Assembly (NCBI GenBank): GCA_035277485.1
Contig: DATEKK010000238.1
Location: 1 to 46,002 of the forward strand
Source of the DNA: JADGGM01 sp035277485
Lineage (GTDB): Bacteria; Gemmatimonadota; Gemmatimonadetes; Gemmatimonadales; Gemmatimonadaceae
Length of the DNA stretch: 46,002 bases
Direction: 5' to 3'
Below are positions 16,396-25,392 of this stretch, piece by piece. Under the pieces are notes generated by a model. It was given only the letters and a program-made list of their open reading frames with translations, searched no databases and was not told the DNA's origin. The number at the start of each line of letters is the position of its first letter. Position 1 is the stretch's first letter. The translations under genes and the position numbers were made by a program.

Positions 16396-17137
16396 TGGAG
16401 TTGCGGTCGCGGCGGCGCGCCGCGACGAGCGTCGGCATCAGCAGCTCGTAGCGCACGCCACCCGGCGTTTCCGTGATCCCGATGGCCATCATGCCGGCGT
16501 TCGTGTCGCCGGGCAGCACGCCGGTGCCCATGGCATCGCCCGCCGCGGCGCCCAGCACCACCCACTGCGCGTCTCCGCGCACATCGACCTGCACGCGCGG
16601 CGGCTGCATCCGCCGCGCGGCGCGCATCGCCGCGACCACGAGCGCGGGCACGATGCGACTGACGGTGCCCGCGTCGACGAACGCGGGCTGCACGCCAGCC
16701 GAGAGACGCACATCGCACGGCGTGCCGACGACATCGGGGTGACGGCCCGCCAACTCGACGAGCGGTGCGAGCACGTCGGCGATGTTGATCGGTTCGGCAG
16801 GCGATGGCGGTGCGGGCGACAACAGCCGGTATTGCTGTAGGAGTGCGTCGAGCCGGCCGGCCTCCGAAGACAGCACGCTGCGCGTGGTCGCGACGGCGCT
16901 CGCGTCTCCCGCGAGGTCGGCGAGCGTCGCGATGGCCATCACGCGGTTGCTGAGCGCGTGGGTGAGGCCGCGTAGAATGGCATCGCGCACGGCGTTCCAC
17001 GCCATGTCCAACGGAAGGGTTTCGCCGGGCTGACCGGTTGGGATGTTCGTGGGAGGACTCGATGCGAATGGTGTGGAAGGAGACCGGCGGGTGATGTCGA
17101 AGATAGCGCCCGCGCGTCGTCGCGCGAGGGTGAGCAC
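16391..17137 (-). CDS. Degenerate histidine-kinase-like / phosphotransferase-like protein
   Basis: A 248-residue cytoplasmic protein. The DHp-like helix has a His in AILRGLTHALSNRVMAIATL, followed by SEAGRLDALLQQYRLL, which fits the second dimerisation helix. The ATPase-like part (from residue 120) lacks the N-box Asn (VVAAMRAARRM) and clear G boxes, so ATP binding is doubtful. This layout is seen in histidine phosphotransferases of the ChpT kind and in decayed kinases. It might relay phosphate to the NtrC regulator nearby, but that is inference. The GTG at 17137 has a weak AAGG site; the ATG at 17005 is an alternative. It lies 6 bases after the APC permease and is probably cotranscribed with it. 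Confidence 0.6.
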   Translation of the reverse strand: MLTLARRRAGAIFDITRRSPSTPFASSPPTNIPTGQPGETLPLDMAWNAVRDAILRGLTHALSNRVMAIATLADLAGDASAVATTRSVLSSEAGRLDALLQQYRLLSPAPPSPAEPINIADVLAPLVELAGRHPDVVGTPCDVRLSAGVQPAFVDAGTVSRIVPALVVAAMRAARRMQPPRVQVDVRGDAQWVVLGAAAGDAMGTGVLPGDTNAGMMAIGITETPGGVRYELLMPTLVAARRRDRNSS

Positions 17138-17143
17138 TTTGCC

Positions 17144-18517
17144 TTACGGAAGAGCCGTGCGGCGCCGGCGCATCGCGGCGTACACGATGGGTCCGAGCAG
17201 CGCCGCGGCCATGGCGCCCGCCACCGCCTTCCGCCCGTACTCGCCGTCGCGCATCTCGAGTGCGACGACGCCGAGCAGGATCACCATCGGGAGTGCAGCG
17301 AGTACCGCGACACCGGCTCGGCCTATGGGAATGCGGAACCCGCCGCGGAGACCGGGCTCCGTGCGGCGAAGCTGAATGAGCGCACCGAACTCGAGGAACA
17401 GTGCCATGGCGTAGAGCAGTACATCGGCGACGACGAGTCCCTGAATGGACAGCAGCACGAACACCGAGTAGCACACGGCCGACACGAGAACGGCGTTGCG
17501 CGGTGTGCCTCGCATATCGGTGCGGCCGAGCCAGCCCGGCAGGTAGCCGTCGAGCGCCATGGCCAGCGGGATGCGCGAGTACGAGAGCAGGAGCGCGTTG
17601 AAGAGGGCGAGCGCGCTCACCATGCCGGCGACGCCGATCCAGACGGCGATCGCGGGTCCGCCTAACGATCCGGCCGCTGCCCGCGCGATCTCGGGCCACG
17701 CACCATCGCGCCACCGGGTCCAGTCGGTGGCGGCGAGGGCCGCGCCGAGCGCCGTGAGGTAACCCAGTGTGACTAACGGGAGGGCAAACGCGAGGGCGCG
17801 CGGATAGCTGCGCGAGGCGTCTACGACTTCACCCTGCACCGTGGACGCGTTGTCCCAGCCGATGTAGTTCCAGAGCGCGATCGAGAGGCCAATGCCCAAC
17901 GCGCCGGCGGGCGTACGGCCCGGCTTGAGCATCGGAAGCCAGGGCACGTGAGACAGGTGCGGCAGCGCGGCGAACGACATGGCCAGGAAGGCGAGGATGA
18001 TGAAGCCGCCGGCCAGCACGGACACCCGCCCAACGGGAAGCGCGCCGCGCAGGTTGATTGCCGCTGCGGTCCAGATGACGACCAGGGCCACCAGCCACTT
18101 GGCGTCTGCGCCCAACGACGGAAAAAAGTAGCCCAGATACTGGGTGAACAGCACCGGATAGATGGCCATGTCGACCAACGAATACATCCAGGTCCACCAA
18201 CCATTCTGCACGGCCCAGAAGGGACCGAACGCCCGCCGCACCCAGCGATAGTAGCCGCCTTCCTCCGGTAGCATGCTGGCCAGCTCGCCTATGATCAGCG
18301 CCTCCGGTACGGACCAGAGCAGCGGCACGAGCAGCATGATCAGGAGCGCGAGTCCCGGCCCAACTTCGGCCACAAGGCCTTCGGTGGTGTATGGACCTCC
18401 CGAGGTGGTGAAGTAGAGGACGAAGACCAGCGACAGGACCGTGAGCGAGCGTTTGAGCACCGGTTCGGTCACCTGTGAGGCGAAAGCAACAGGTCGCGGC
18501 TTGTCGCGGCGACTCAA
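17144..18517 (-). CDS. APC-superfamily amino acid/polyamine permease
   Basis: Inner-membrane secondary transporter of 457 residues with about 12 hydrophobic helices. The first helix motif SGGPYTTEGLVAEVGPG is like that of the PUT/POT1 polyamine and LAT-type amino-acid transporters. PEALIIGELASMLPEEGGYY and LWNYIGWDNASTVQGEV are other conserved APC features. The substrate cannot be fixed; an amino acid or polyamine symported with H+ is most likely. ATG 18517 is used. The gene is divergent from the Wzm gene and heads a two-gene unit with the kinase-like gene. Confidence 0.92.
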   Translation of the reverse strand: MSRRDKPRPVAFASQVTEPVLKRSLTVLSLVFVLYFTTSGGPYTTEGLVAEVGPGLALLIMLLVPLLWSVPEALIIGELASMLPEEGGYYRWVRRAFGPFWAVQNGWWTWMYSLVDMAIYPVLFTQYLGYFFPSLGADAKWLVALVVIWTAAAINLRGALPVGRVSVLAGGFIILAFLAMSFAALPHLSHVPWLPMLKPGRTPAGALGIGLSIALWNYIGWDNASTVQGEVVDASRSYPRALAFALPLVTLGYLTALGAALAATDWTRWRDGAWPEIARAAAGSLGGPAIAVWIGVAGMVSALALFNALLLSYSRIPLAMALDGYLPGWLGRTDMRGTPRNAVLVSAVCYSVFVLLSIQGLVVADVLLYAMALFLEFGALIQLRRTEPGLRGGFRIPIGRAGVAVLAALPMVILLGVVALEMRDGEYGRKAVAGAMAAALLGPIVYAAMRRRRTALP

Positions 18518-18530
18518 CCGCGCGTATCAT
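18501..18530 (+). promoter_or_regulatory. Possible promoter toward the polysaccharide export genes, with a TATCAT/ATGATA palindrome
   Basis: TTGTCG (18501-18506) and TATCAT (18525-18530) are 18 bases apart on the plus strand, about 140 bases before the Wzm gene. ATGATA at 18547-18552 is the exact inverted copy of the -10-like hexamer, with 16 bases between. The pair could be back-to-back -10 elements for the divergent genes or an operator. Confidence 0.3.
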
Positions 18531-18670
18531 CGAGGGGAGGCGTGGCATGATAGCTGCCGACACCGGGGCGCGCGATGGACTTGGCGCGTGACCGCCGGCC
18601 CAAATGGGCCTGAACCAAGTCCCGCGCGGCATCGTTTTCCGCCCGCCTTCGCGATCCATCGTTCCCGGAT

Positions 18671-19573
18671 ATGTCCGACCTCGTGATAGCCAGAGACATT
18701 CCAGCGCCGCAGCGGCGTTCGCTGCTGCGCGATCTCCGCGAGATCGCGGTAGACGAGTTATGGAAGTATCGCGAGCTGCTCTACGAGCTCACGCTGCGGG
18801 ACGTGCGCATCCGGTACAAGCAGGCGGTGATGGGCTTTGCCTGGGCGATCCTCATGCCCACGCTGATCGTGGCGGCGGGAACGCTGGTGCGGTTCGCGAT
18901 GGCGTACATGAGCGGCGGTCACGTGGCGCGCGACGTGATCGCGGGCATGGCGGTGAAGGCGTTACCGTGGGCGTTCTTCGTGGGCGCGATTGGGTTCGCG
19001 ACGAGCAGCCTGACGGGAAATTTACCGCTCGTCTCGAAGATTTATTTCCCGCGCGAAGTGCTGCCGCTTTCGGCGACGCTCGCGCAGTCGTTCGACTCGA
19101 CGATCGGCGCGATCACGGTGGGCATCGCGCTGCCGTTGCTCGGCGTTCACTACGGGCTCACCGCACTGTGGGCGCCGGTGCTGGCCGTGCTGATTTTCTG
19201 CGTGACGGCCGGGGCCGCCCTTTTCCTGGGTTGCGCGAATCTCTTTTTTCGCGACGTCAAGTACATCGTGCAGGTGCTGCTCACCTTCGGGATCTTCTTC
19301 ACGCCCGTGTTTTTCGAGCCGCGCATGTTCGGTCCGTTAGGCGCGCGGGTGATGATGCTCAATCCGCTGGCCCCGTTGCTCGAGGGTCTGCGGCTGAGCG
19401 TGGTCGAGGGACACAACCTGCTCGTGCCGCTCGTGATCGTGGGGGGCAAGGGCGCGGTGGTGGCGTGGAGCCCGTGGTATCTGGCGTACGGCGCGACGTG
19501 GGCCGTGCTCGGCCTCATCGTGAGCATGCTGGTGTTTCACCGCACCGAGGGCAAGTTCGCGGAATATGTCTGA
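18671..19573 (+). CDS. ABC-2 type polysaccharide export permease (Wzm-like)
   Basis: Inner-membrane subunit of an ABC exporter for O-antigen, capsule or teichoic-acid-like polymers, 300 residues with six helices. The amphipathic N-terminus ending LYELTLRDVRIRYKQAVMGF is typical for TagG/Wzm proteins, as is SKIYFPREVLPLSA in the middle and LNPLAPLLEGLRLSV near the C-terminal part. It overlaps the following ATPase gene by 8 bases, so both subunits are made together. Unlike its neighbours it uses several TTA leucine codons outside the TTAGGC context (for example near 18757, 18961 and 19021), a hint that it may have a different history. Confidence 0.94.
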   Translation: MSDLVIARDIPAPQRRSLLRDLREIAVDELWKYRELLYELTLRDVRIRYKQAVMGFAWAILMPTLIVAAGTLVRFAMAYMSGGHVARDVIAGMAVKALPWAFFVGAIGFATSSLTGNLPLVSKIYFPREVLPLSATLAQSFDSTIGAITVGIALPLLGVHYGLTALWAPVLAVLIFCVTAGAALFLGCANLFFRDVKYIVQVLLTFGIFFTPVFFEPRMFGPLGARVMMLNPLAPLLEGLRLSVVEGHNLLVPLVIVGGKGAVVAWSPWYLAYGATWAVLGLIVSMLVFHRTEGKFAEYV

Positions 19574-20792
19574 CCTGAACGGCAGCGCGCGCATCGAGTT
19601 CGACCAGGTGTGGAAGAAGTTCGCGCGCGGCGAGCTGCACGACAGCCTGCGCGATCTGGTGCCGGCGACGGTGCGCCGTCTGACGGGGCGCGCGCCGGCG
19701 CGCGACGAGCTGTCGGGCGAAGAGTTCTGGGCCGTGAGCGACGTGTCGTTCGAGGTGCGTCCGGGCGAGGCGCTCGGCATTCTCGGGCCTAACGGAGCCG
19801 GCAAGTCGACGATCCTCAAGCTGCTCACGCGGATTCTGGTGCCCACGCGGGGGCACTGCTCCATCACCGGACGCGCGGGCGCGCTGATCGAAGTGGCGGC
19901 GGGCTTCCACCCCGACCTCACCGGGCGCGAGAACGTGTTCCTGCAGGGCGCGATTCTCGGCATGAAGCGGCGCGAGATCAAGAGCCGCTTCGATGACATC
20001 GTGTCGTTCGCCGAAATCGAATCGTTCATCGACACGCCGGTGAAACGGTACTCGAACGGCATGAACGCGCGACTCGGCTTCGCGATCGCGGCGCACATCA
20101 GCCCGGACGTGCTCGTGATCGACGAGGTGCTCTCGGTAGGCGATCTGCGATTTCAGGAGAAGGCGTTCGACCGGATTCAGGAGATGTGCACGAGCGGCAT
20201 TCCCGTGGTGCTCGTGTCGCATCAGCTCGAGCGCATCGCATCCCTGTGCACGCATGCGCTGCTGCTTGAGCGCGGGCGGGTGGCGAAGCGTGGCACGCCG
20301 ACGGAGTGCATCGAGGCGTATCTCGAAAGCTCGCGGAACAGCGATCCGTCGACCCATCACACGTCGGTGCTCACCTTCGATGCGCTCTCGCTCGACTCGC
20401 CGCTGCCAGTCCGCGCCGGCGAGCGCGCACAGTTCCGCTTGAGTGGGTCTGTGGCCGCGGGCGGGGACGACGCGTCGCGCGACTTCTCACTGCGCGTCCG
20501 GGCGCTGTCGACGGGACGTTTGATTTTCAGCGCATCGGCGCGCGATTGCGGGGCGTCGTTGCCTACGAGCGGGCCGTACGAGGCGGACATCGAGCTGCAG
20601 TTCAACGTGGCGCCGGGCGTGTACGGACTCGAGCTCGCGGTGTGGGATGACGCGGCGCGGCGCGACGTCGTGACGGGACCGGGCGTGACAGTGCAGGTGG
20701 AGGAAGGCGCGCTCACGTTCTCCGGCACGTCGCATCTCTTACCGCGGGCGCGCGTGGTGCCCGCCTCCACGGCAGCCGGCGTCTCTCGTTAG
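19566..20792 (+). CDS. ABC transporter ATP-binding protein with Wzt-type carbohydrate-binding domain
   Basis: ATPase subunit of the polysaccharide exporter, 408 residues. Walker A GPNGAGKST is at 74-82, the signature loop is YSNGM at 162-166 (degenerate, as usual in Wzt/TagH), and Walker B LVIDE is at 183-187, followed by the D-loop SVGD. From about residue 255 a C-terminal beta-sandwich domain follows (TFDALSLDSPLPVRAGERAQ ... VYGLELAVWDD), the Wzt domain that reads the polymer end. This indicates export of a chain with a modified non-reducing end. The stop codon TAG lies in a GTTAGGC word. Confidence 0.95.
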   Translation: MSDLNGSARIEFDQVWKKFARGELHDSLRDLVPATVRRLTGRAPARDELSGEEFWAVSDVSFEVRPGEALGILGPNGAGKSTILKLLTRILVPTRGHCSITGRAGALIEVAAGFHPDLTGRENVFLQGAILGMKRREIKSRFDDIVSFAEIESFIDTPVKRYSNGMNARLGFAIAAHISPDVLVIDEVLSVGDLRFQEKAFDRIQEMCTSGIPVVLVSHQLERIASLCTHALLLERGRVAKRGTPTECIEAYLESSRNSDPSTHHTSVLTFDALSLDSPLPVRAGERAQFRLSGSVAAGGDDASRDFSLRVRALSTGRLIFSASARDCGASLPTSGPYEADIELQFNVAPGVYGLELAVWDDAARRDVVTGPGVTVQVEEGALTFSGTSHLLPRARVVPASTAAGVSR

Positions 20793-20810
20793 GCCCTTTC
20801 CCTTCCGACC

Positions 20811-21842
20811 GTGACTCCGCACCCTCGCGTCCGGACAGCAACCTCGACCGATGCCGGCGAGCGCGCGCGTATGCTGGTGCACGCGTTAGGCGAGCGCCTG
20901 GAGCACACGGTGCGGCCGCTGCTCGCCGGGGTCACACGCGCCGCGCTGCTCGACGTGCCGACCCACCAGAACGTGGGTGACAGCGCGATCCATCTCGGCA
21001 CGCTCGCGCTCTTGCGGCGCGCCCGCGTGCGCGTGTGCTACGCGTGCAGCATCGAGACGTACTCGCGTGCGACGCTCGCGCGCCGGTTGGGCGACGGCGT
21101 GATCTTGCTGTCGGGCGGCGGCAGCCTGGGCGACCTGTGGCCGCTGCACCAGCAGCTCAGGGAGCAGGTGCTGGCCGATTTCCCCGACGCGCGGGTGATC
21201 CAGCTGCCGCAGTCCCTGTACTTTACGGAGCCGGCCGCCCTGGCGCGCGCGCGCACGGCGTTCGGCGCGCACCGGCGCCTCACGCTGCTCCTCCGCGACG
21301 ATCGGAGCCTCGCGGCCGCGCGCCACGCCTTCGATGCGCCGAGCGAGGTGTGTCCGGACCTGGCGTTTGCGTTAGGCCCTCTGCCGCGGCCCGTGGCGCC
21401 CACGGCGCGGGTGGTATGGCTCGCACGGCGCGATCGCGAGGCCGCGCCGCACGCGCACGCCGGCGCGCACCCCACCTTCGACTGGGCGGCGCACCGCGGC
21501 TCGCCCCTGTCGCGCGTCGAACGGCTCGGACACCGTGTGACGTCGTCGCACCCGCGCATCGAACCCTACGCGCACGGGCCGTTGATGCGGTTAGGCGTGA
21601 TCGCCTCCCGCGAGCGCGTCCGCGGCGGCTGCGCCATGCTCGCCCAAGGCGACACCGTGATCACCGACCGCCTCCATGGCCACATCCTGAGCCTGCTGCT
21701 CGGCATCCCGCACGCGGTGCTCGACAACAGCTACGGCAAGGTGCGCTCGTTCTATGAGACGTGGACCCGCGACGCGCCGATCGCGCAGTGGGCTGAGACT
21801 CCCGCGGACGCCGTGCGCACGGTCGAGCAATGGACGTCGTGA
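20811..21842 (+). CDS. Polysaccharide pyruvyl transferase family protein
   Basis: Transfers pyruvate from phosphoenolpyruvate to a sugar, forming a ketal on an exopolysaccharide, in the cytoplasm. The 343-residue product has THQNVGDSAIHLG near the N-terminus, SGGGSLGDLWPLHQQLR in the first domain and TDRLHGHILSLLLGIPHAVL with NSYGKVRSFYETW at the C-terminus, all hallmarks of the ExoV/EpsO-type GT-B fold. The start is probably GTG 20811; ATG 20871 is an alternative that would still keep the family core. It lies 18 bases after the Wzt gene and overlaps the GT2 gene by 13 bases. Its presence, together with the Wzt domain, suggests pyruvylation as a chain feature. Confidence 0.92.
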   Translation: MTPHPRVRTATSTDAGERARMLVHALGERLEHTVRPLLAGVTRAALLDVPTHQNVGDSAIHLGTLALLRRARVRVCYACSIETYSRATLARRLGDGVILLSGGGSLGDLWPLHQQLREQVLADFPDARVIQLPQSLYFTEPAALARARTAFGAHRRLTLLLRDDRSLAAARHAFDAPSEVCPDLAFALGPLPRPVAPTARVVWLARRDREAAPHAHAGAHPTFDWAAHRGSPLSRVERLGHRVTSSHPRIEPYAHGPLMRLGVIASRERVRGGCAMLAQGDTVITDRLHGHILSLLLGIPHAVLDNSYGKVRSFYETWTRDAPIAQWAETPADAVRTVEQWTS

Positions 21843-22801
21843 CCGCGCCCGCCGATTCAGCGTTGGATGTGAGCGTCATCGTGTGCACGCGGAATCGCAG
21901 CGGAGCGATAACGCGGCTGCTCGAGCAGCTCGAGCACCTCGTGGTGCCCGCCGGTTTGCGGTGGGAGCTGATCGTCGTCGACAATGCGTCCACCGACGAT
22001 ACGGCATCGATGTTGGCATCGCATCGGACGTCGCTGCCGATGCACGTCGTGCACGAAAACGTTCCGGGGCTTTCACGCGCGCGCAACACGGGGATTGCGG
22101 CCGCACGCGGCGATCTCCTGCTCTTCACCGACGACGACTGCCTTCCCGATGCGCACTGGCTGGCGACGATCCACGATGAATTCGCCCGCTCCCCATCGCT
22201 CGGCGTGTTAGGCGGGAGGGTGGAGCTGTTCGACCTGCGCGACCGGCCGACCACGACGCGAACCTCGCGCGAGCGCGGCGAGATTTCGGCGGCGTTCAAT
22301 CTGGACGGGATCATCGGGTGCAACCTGTCGTTCCGGCGGTCGGCGCTTGCCTTGACCGGGCCGTTCGATGTTGGGTTAGGCGGAGGAACGGGCGCGGGCG
22401 CCGGCGAGGACGTGGATTTCGTCTATCGTAGCTTGCGGGCCGGGCTGCGCGTCGAATACTCGCCGGACGCGTTGGTGTATCACAACCACGGCCGGCGCAC
22501 GGACGCGCAGGTGCGCGCGCTCAACCGCGCGTACACCGTCGCGCGCGGCGCACTGTTCTGCAAGTACGTGATGGCCGGCGATCGCGGCATTCTGCCGCGC
22601 ATTCGGCACGACCTCCAGTATCAGGCACGCGTGCTGTCGGCCGACGTGCGCGCGGGGCGGTTTCCGGCGCGGGTGATGCGGCACTATTATCACCTCGGGA
22701 TCGGCGCGGTGTACTGGGTCCGGCATCGCCTAACGGAACGCCGGCGGCCGGGCGAGGCCGACACCAATGGGGACGGGGGAAGCGCTCGCTGCGCTCGCTG
22801 A
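21830..22801 (+). CDS. Glycosyltransferase family 2
   Basis: GT-A inverting glycosyltransferase of 323 residues. The nucleotide-sugar fold starts with VSVIVCTRNRSGAI and ELIVVDNASTDDT. The metal-binding DxD is in LLFTDDDCLPDAHW. The acceptor region has NLSFRRSAL and a conserved GAGEDVDFVYRSL (the ED motif). A C-terminal segment with LQYQARVLSADVRAG is amphipathic and may touch the membrane. It is the last gene of the four-gene polysaccharide block and overlaps the pyruvyl transferase. Its sugar and acceptor are unknown. The stop falls inside the left arm region of the terminator-like hairpin that follows. Confidence 0.93.
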   Translation: MDVVTAPADSALDVSVIVCTRNRSGAITRLLEQLEHLVVPAGLRWELIVVDNASTDDTASMLASHRTSLPMHVVHENVPGLSRARNTGIAAARGDLLLFTDDDCLPDAHWLATIHDEFARSPSLGVLGGRVELFDLRDRPTTTRTSRERGEISAAFNLDGIIGCNLSFRRSALALTGPFDVGLGGGTGAGAGEDVDFVYRSLRAGLRVEYSPDALVYHNHGRRTDAQVRALNRAYTVARGALFCKYVMAGDRGILPRIRHDLQYQARVLSADVRAGRFPARVMRHYYHLGIGAVYWVRHRLTERRRPGEADTNGDGGSARCAR

Positions 22802-22844
22802 GGGAAGCGCTGCGTTGGGGGGAAGCGGCGGCGAGCGCTTCCCC
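22776..22844. terminator. Bidirectional terminator-like inverted repeat between convergent genes
   Basis: GGGGAAGCGCTCGC (22776-22789) and GCGAGCGCTTCCCC (22831-22844) are exact reverse complements, 14 bases each, with a 41-base loop that contains a third GGGAAGCGCT copy. It lies between the GT2 gene and the DUF5916 gene that face each other. There is no long T-run. Confidence 0.6.
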
Positions 22845-22876
22845 GTTCCCTCGATGACTGCTCCGAACCGCCTCTC

Positions 22877-25243
22877 CTAAAGTCGAAACAAATAGCTGAC
22901 CTTCACGAATACGCCGTCGGTCGTCCGGAACATGCCGCGCGAGAACTGGAACGCGTTGGGCTCGCTGAGCGAGGTGCCGTACCCCGCGAAGAAGACCGTG
23001 CCGGGGATCGGCTTGTAGGACAGGAGCACGTCGTTCCGGAACAGGTTGGATGAGAATGCGCCGAGCGCACTGTAGGCGCCGCCGACCGAATCGCGTTGGA
23101 CCAACGGAGCGCCGGTGCGCGGATCCTCGAGCGCCGCCTGGTGTTGCGCCACGTACTGTCCGATGTACCGCAGGAAGATCGAGCGCGTGAGCTGATATTC
23201 CACCTGCAGGCGCGGGATGTTGGTGATGGCGAACTCGCTGCCGTCGCGCGCGCGCGTGAGGCGATCGTAAATCCACGATGCATCCAACCGAAGGTCCGGC
23301 GTCGGGCGCCAGGCGACGTCCACGCTGCCCGTCGCCTCGCGGCCTTCGCCGGCTTCGGCGAAGAGCACCGCATCGTCGATGCCGGCGGTGACGTTCACGG
23401 TGACCTTTCTGTTAGGCGACGTGAGGCTCACGCTCTCGCCATACAACGAATACAGCCCGTGGGGCAGCACGAACGCGGTGGTATCGCCGCCGGCCACGAC
23501 GCCGTAGCCGCGGTAAGACGTGCTGTCGAAGCGCTGGAAATTGTCGTTGACCGTGAGGCCGATATTCCATCCACCGCGCAGGGTGGCGGACGCTTGCGTC
23601 GAGTACCCGCCCTCGAACGTCCCGCCTAACTTGCCGAAGTCGGCGTAGTTCCAGAGCGGTTGGGCGTTGAGGAAAAACGAGACCTGCTCGACCAGCGCGC
23701 CCGGTGAGCCGTACAGCGTGTAGCGATTGAAGATCATCGCGCGGACGAATCCCGTGCGGTTCACGAACCCGCTGGCCGCCTCGAAGTTCGGGCTCACGCC
23801 CAGGAACTCGACGTGGTTCCCGTAGGCGCGGCCGGTGCGGTCGCCGAGCGTGACGTCCCAGAGCGCGCCGTGGCGCCCGCCCAGACTGTCACGCGTCGTG
23901 GAGCCCACGAACTGGAACGCCGAGAACCAGATCTTGTGCCACAAGAATCGGCCGTCGACACCGCCCATGCGGTTGTAGTCGCCGCCGTCGATGCGGTCGG
24001 TGTACACGAGCCCGAGATTGGAGCTGGCGCCCAAGTCGCGACGGAGACGCAGGATATTGAAGACCGGGTCGCTGCCCGTGACCGAATCGCGCGTGTCGAC
24101 GGCGCCCAGATACGCGACGTTCAGGTCGCCGATCTTGCCGGTGAGCTTGGCACCGGCGTTGGGTTGGACGATGTCGCGCGTATAGATGAGCCGGTTGGGC
24201 GTGTCGTACTGCTCGAGTCCCTCGAGGAAGAACGGGCGCTTCTCGGGATAGAAGAGCGCGAAGCGCTGATTGAGCGTGACCTGCGCGACGTCGGCTTCGA
24301 CCTGCGAGAAGTCGGGATGCGCCGTCGCACTCAAGCCGAGTCCGTTAGTCACGCCCCAGAACATGGTGCCGCCCAACGCGGGCGTCGTGGAGTAGCGATA
24401 CGCCCCGTTCACGGAATCGCCGTCCACTTTGGTGGTGGCCTCCGGGATCACGTCCATCACGAGGCCACGATGCAAGTGCGTGAGCCCAACGAGGCGGCCA
24501 GCCTGGATCAAGAAGCTCGCGTTGGCGCGCACCACGGGCGTCCACGTGTCTTCGTAACCCGAGTGCTGCACTTCGCGCACGATCTGGATGCCCCACGTTT
24601 GCCGATCGAGATCCTGAAAGCGGATGCTCCGAAACGGGATGCGCACCTCGACCTCGTAGCCCCACGACGTCACGTGTCCCCGCGATTCCCACACGAAATC
24701 GGGGTTGAGGTCGATCGTGCCATCGAAGCGCGCGTTCGGCCCCGACCCGCCGCCGGCTGCGCCCGCATCCTGTCCTTCACTGCGCACACCATCTTCCTGG
24801 ATGCCGAGTGGATTCACGGCGAACATGAAGGCGCGCCGGTGATCGGAGTACGTATCGAGCAGGATCTGGACGTTGTCGTCGGCGTCGATGTTGTCGCGGT
24901 CGGCGAGCGTTGCACGCACGACGCTGCCGTGCGGCTCGTACGCCCGGATGCCGAAGTAGATCGCGTCGCTCGAGTACCACACGAGCACATCGGTCGAATC
25001 CGTGGCGGGAGAGCCGTCGACGGGGCGATACTGCGAAAAGCCGGTGAGCCTGGCGGCGCGCCGCCACACGGCTTCGTCGAGCACACCGTCCACGACGATG
25101 GTCGTGTCGATGCGCGGCGGCGCGACATCGAGCTGACGCGACCGTCCATCGTAGACGGTGCTGTCCGATCGAATGACGGGGGCGGCGGCGGCGGTGTTCG
25201 GCGCCTGCAGGAGCAGCGCGAACGAAAGAAGAGAAATGAGCAT
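22877..25243 (-). CDS. DUF5916 family outer-membrane beta-barrel protein with CBM9-like N-terminal domain
   Basis: Secreted protein of 788 residues. After a signal peptide (MLISLLSFALLLQAP, cleavage near AAAAP) comes the CBM9-like domain: VVDGVLDEAVWRRAARLTGF, VLVWYSSDAIYFGIRAYEP and FMFAVNPLGIQEDG. The rest alternates in beta-hairpin fashion and ends in VKVSYLFRL, a typical beta-barrel C-terminus for insertion by the BAM complex. DUF5916 proteins are common in Bacteroidota, Gemmatimonadota and Acidobacteriota and are thought to be surface carbohydrate- or hydrolysis-related barrels; the real role is not known. ATG 25243 is chosen over an upstream extension to 25321 that lacks a signal peptide. 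It is divergent from the DUF1080 operon, which suggests a linked function in glycan uptake. Confidence 0.88.
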   Translation of the reverse strand: MLISLLSFALLLQAPNTAAAAPVIRSDSTVYDGRSRQLDVAPPRIDTTIVVDGVLDEAVWRRAARLTGFSQYRPVDGSPATDSTDVLVWYSSDAIYFGIRAYEPHGSVVRATLADRDNIDADDNVQILLDTYSDHRRAFMFAVNPLGIQEDGVRSEGQDAGAAGGGSGPNARFDGTIDLNPDFVWESRGHVTSWGYEVEVRIPFRSIRFQDLDRQTWGIQIVREVQHSGYEDTWTPVVRANASFLIQAGRLVGLTHLHRGLVMDVIPEATTKVDGDSVNGAYRYSTTPALGGTMFWGVTNGLGLSATAHPDFSQVEADVAQVTLNQRFALFYPEKRPFFLEGLEQYDTPNRLIYTRDIVQPNAGAKLTGKIGDLNVAYLGAVDTRDSVTGSDPVFNILRLRRDLGASSNLGLVYTDRIDGGDYNRMGGVDGRFLWHKIWFSAFQFVGSTTRDSLGGRHGALWDVTLGDRTGRAYGNHVEFLGVSPNFEAASGFVNRTGFVRAMIFNRYTLYGSPGALVEQVSFFLNAQPLWNYADFGKLGGTFEGGYSTQASATLRGGWNIGLTVNDNFQRFDSTSYRGYGVVAGGDTTAFVLPHGLYSLYGESVSLTSPNRKVTVNVTAGIDDAVLFAEAGEGREATGSVDVAWRPTPDLRLDASWIYDRLTRARDGSEFAITNIPRLQVEYQLTRSIFLRYIGQYVAQHQAALEDPRTGAPLVQRDSVGGAYSALGAFSSNLFRNDVLLSYKPIPGTVFFAGYGTSLSEPNAFQFSRGMFRTTDGVFVKVSYLFRL

Positions 25244-25314
25244 GCGATGTCCGGACGTAGATGTTACGTGCACGCGTCCGAATCTCCAACGGTCTTGCGC
25301 CGGTCCACGGCCAC

Positions 25315-25343
25315 TTGTCACGTGGATGTCTGCGCCGTATAAA
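25315..25343 (+). promoter_or_regulatory. Sigma-70-type promoter of the DUF1080-GMC operon
   Basis: TTGTCA (25315-25320) and TATAAA (25338-25343) are separated by exactly 17 bases and match the sigma-70 consensus in five of six positions each. This places transcription start near 25350, about 43 bases before the DUF1080 start codon. It is the best promoter match I saw in the window. Confidence 0.65.
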
Positions 25344-25392
25344 GAGGTGGCCTCGAGGGTTCTCGCACGCTTCTCTCAAAGACCCATCCCTG

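Noticed and set aside
16326..17714. 462-codon minus-strand frame, Arg-rich
   Set aside because: It overlaps the kinase-like and APC genes in another frame and has the Arg/Ala/His composition of a high-GC shadow frame.
23813..25342. 509-codon plus-strand frame opposite the DUF5916 gene
   Set aside because: Antisense shadow of a well-supported gene; no domain or signal recognised.
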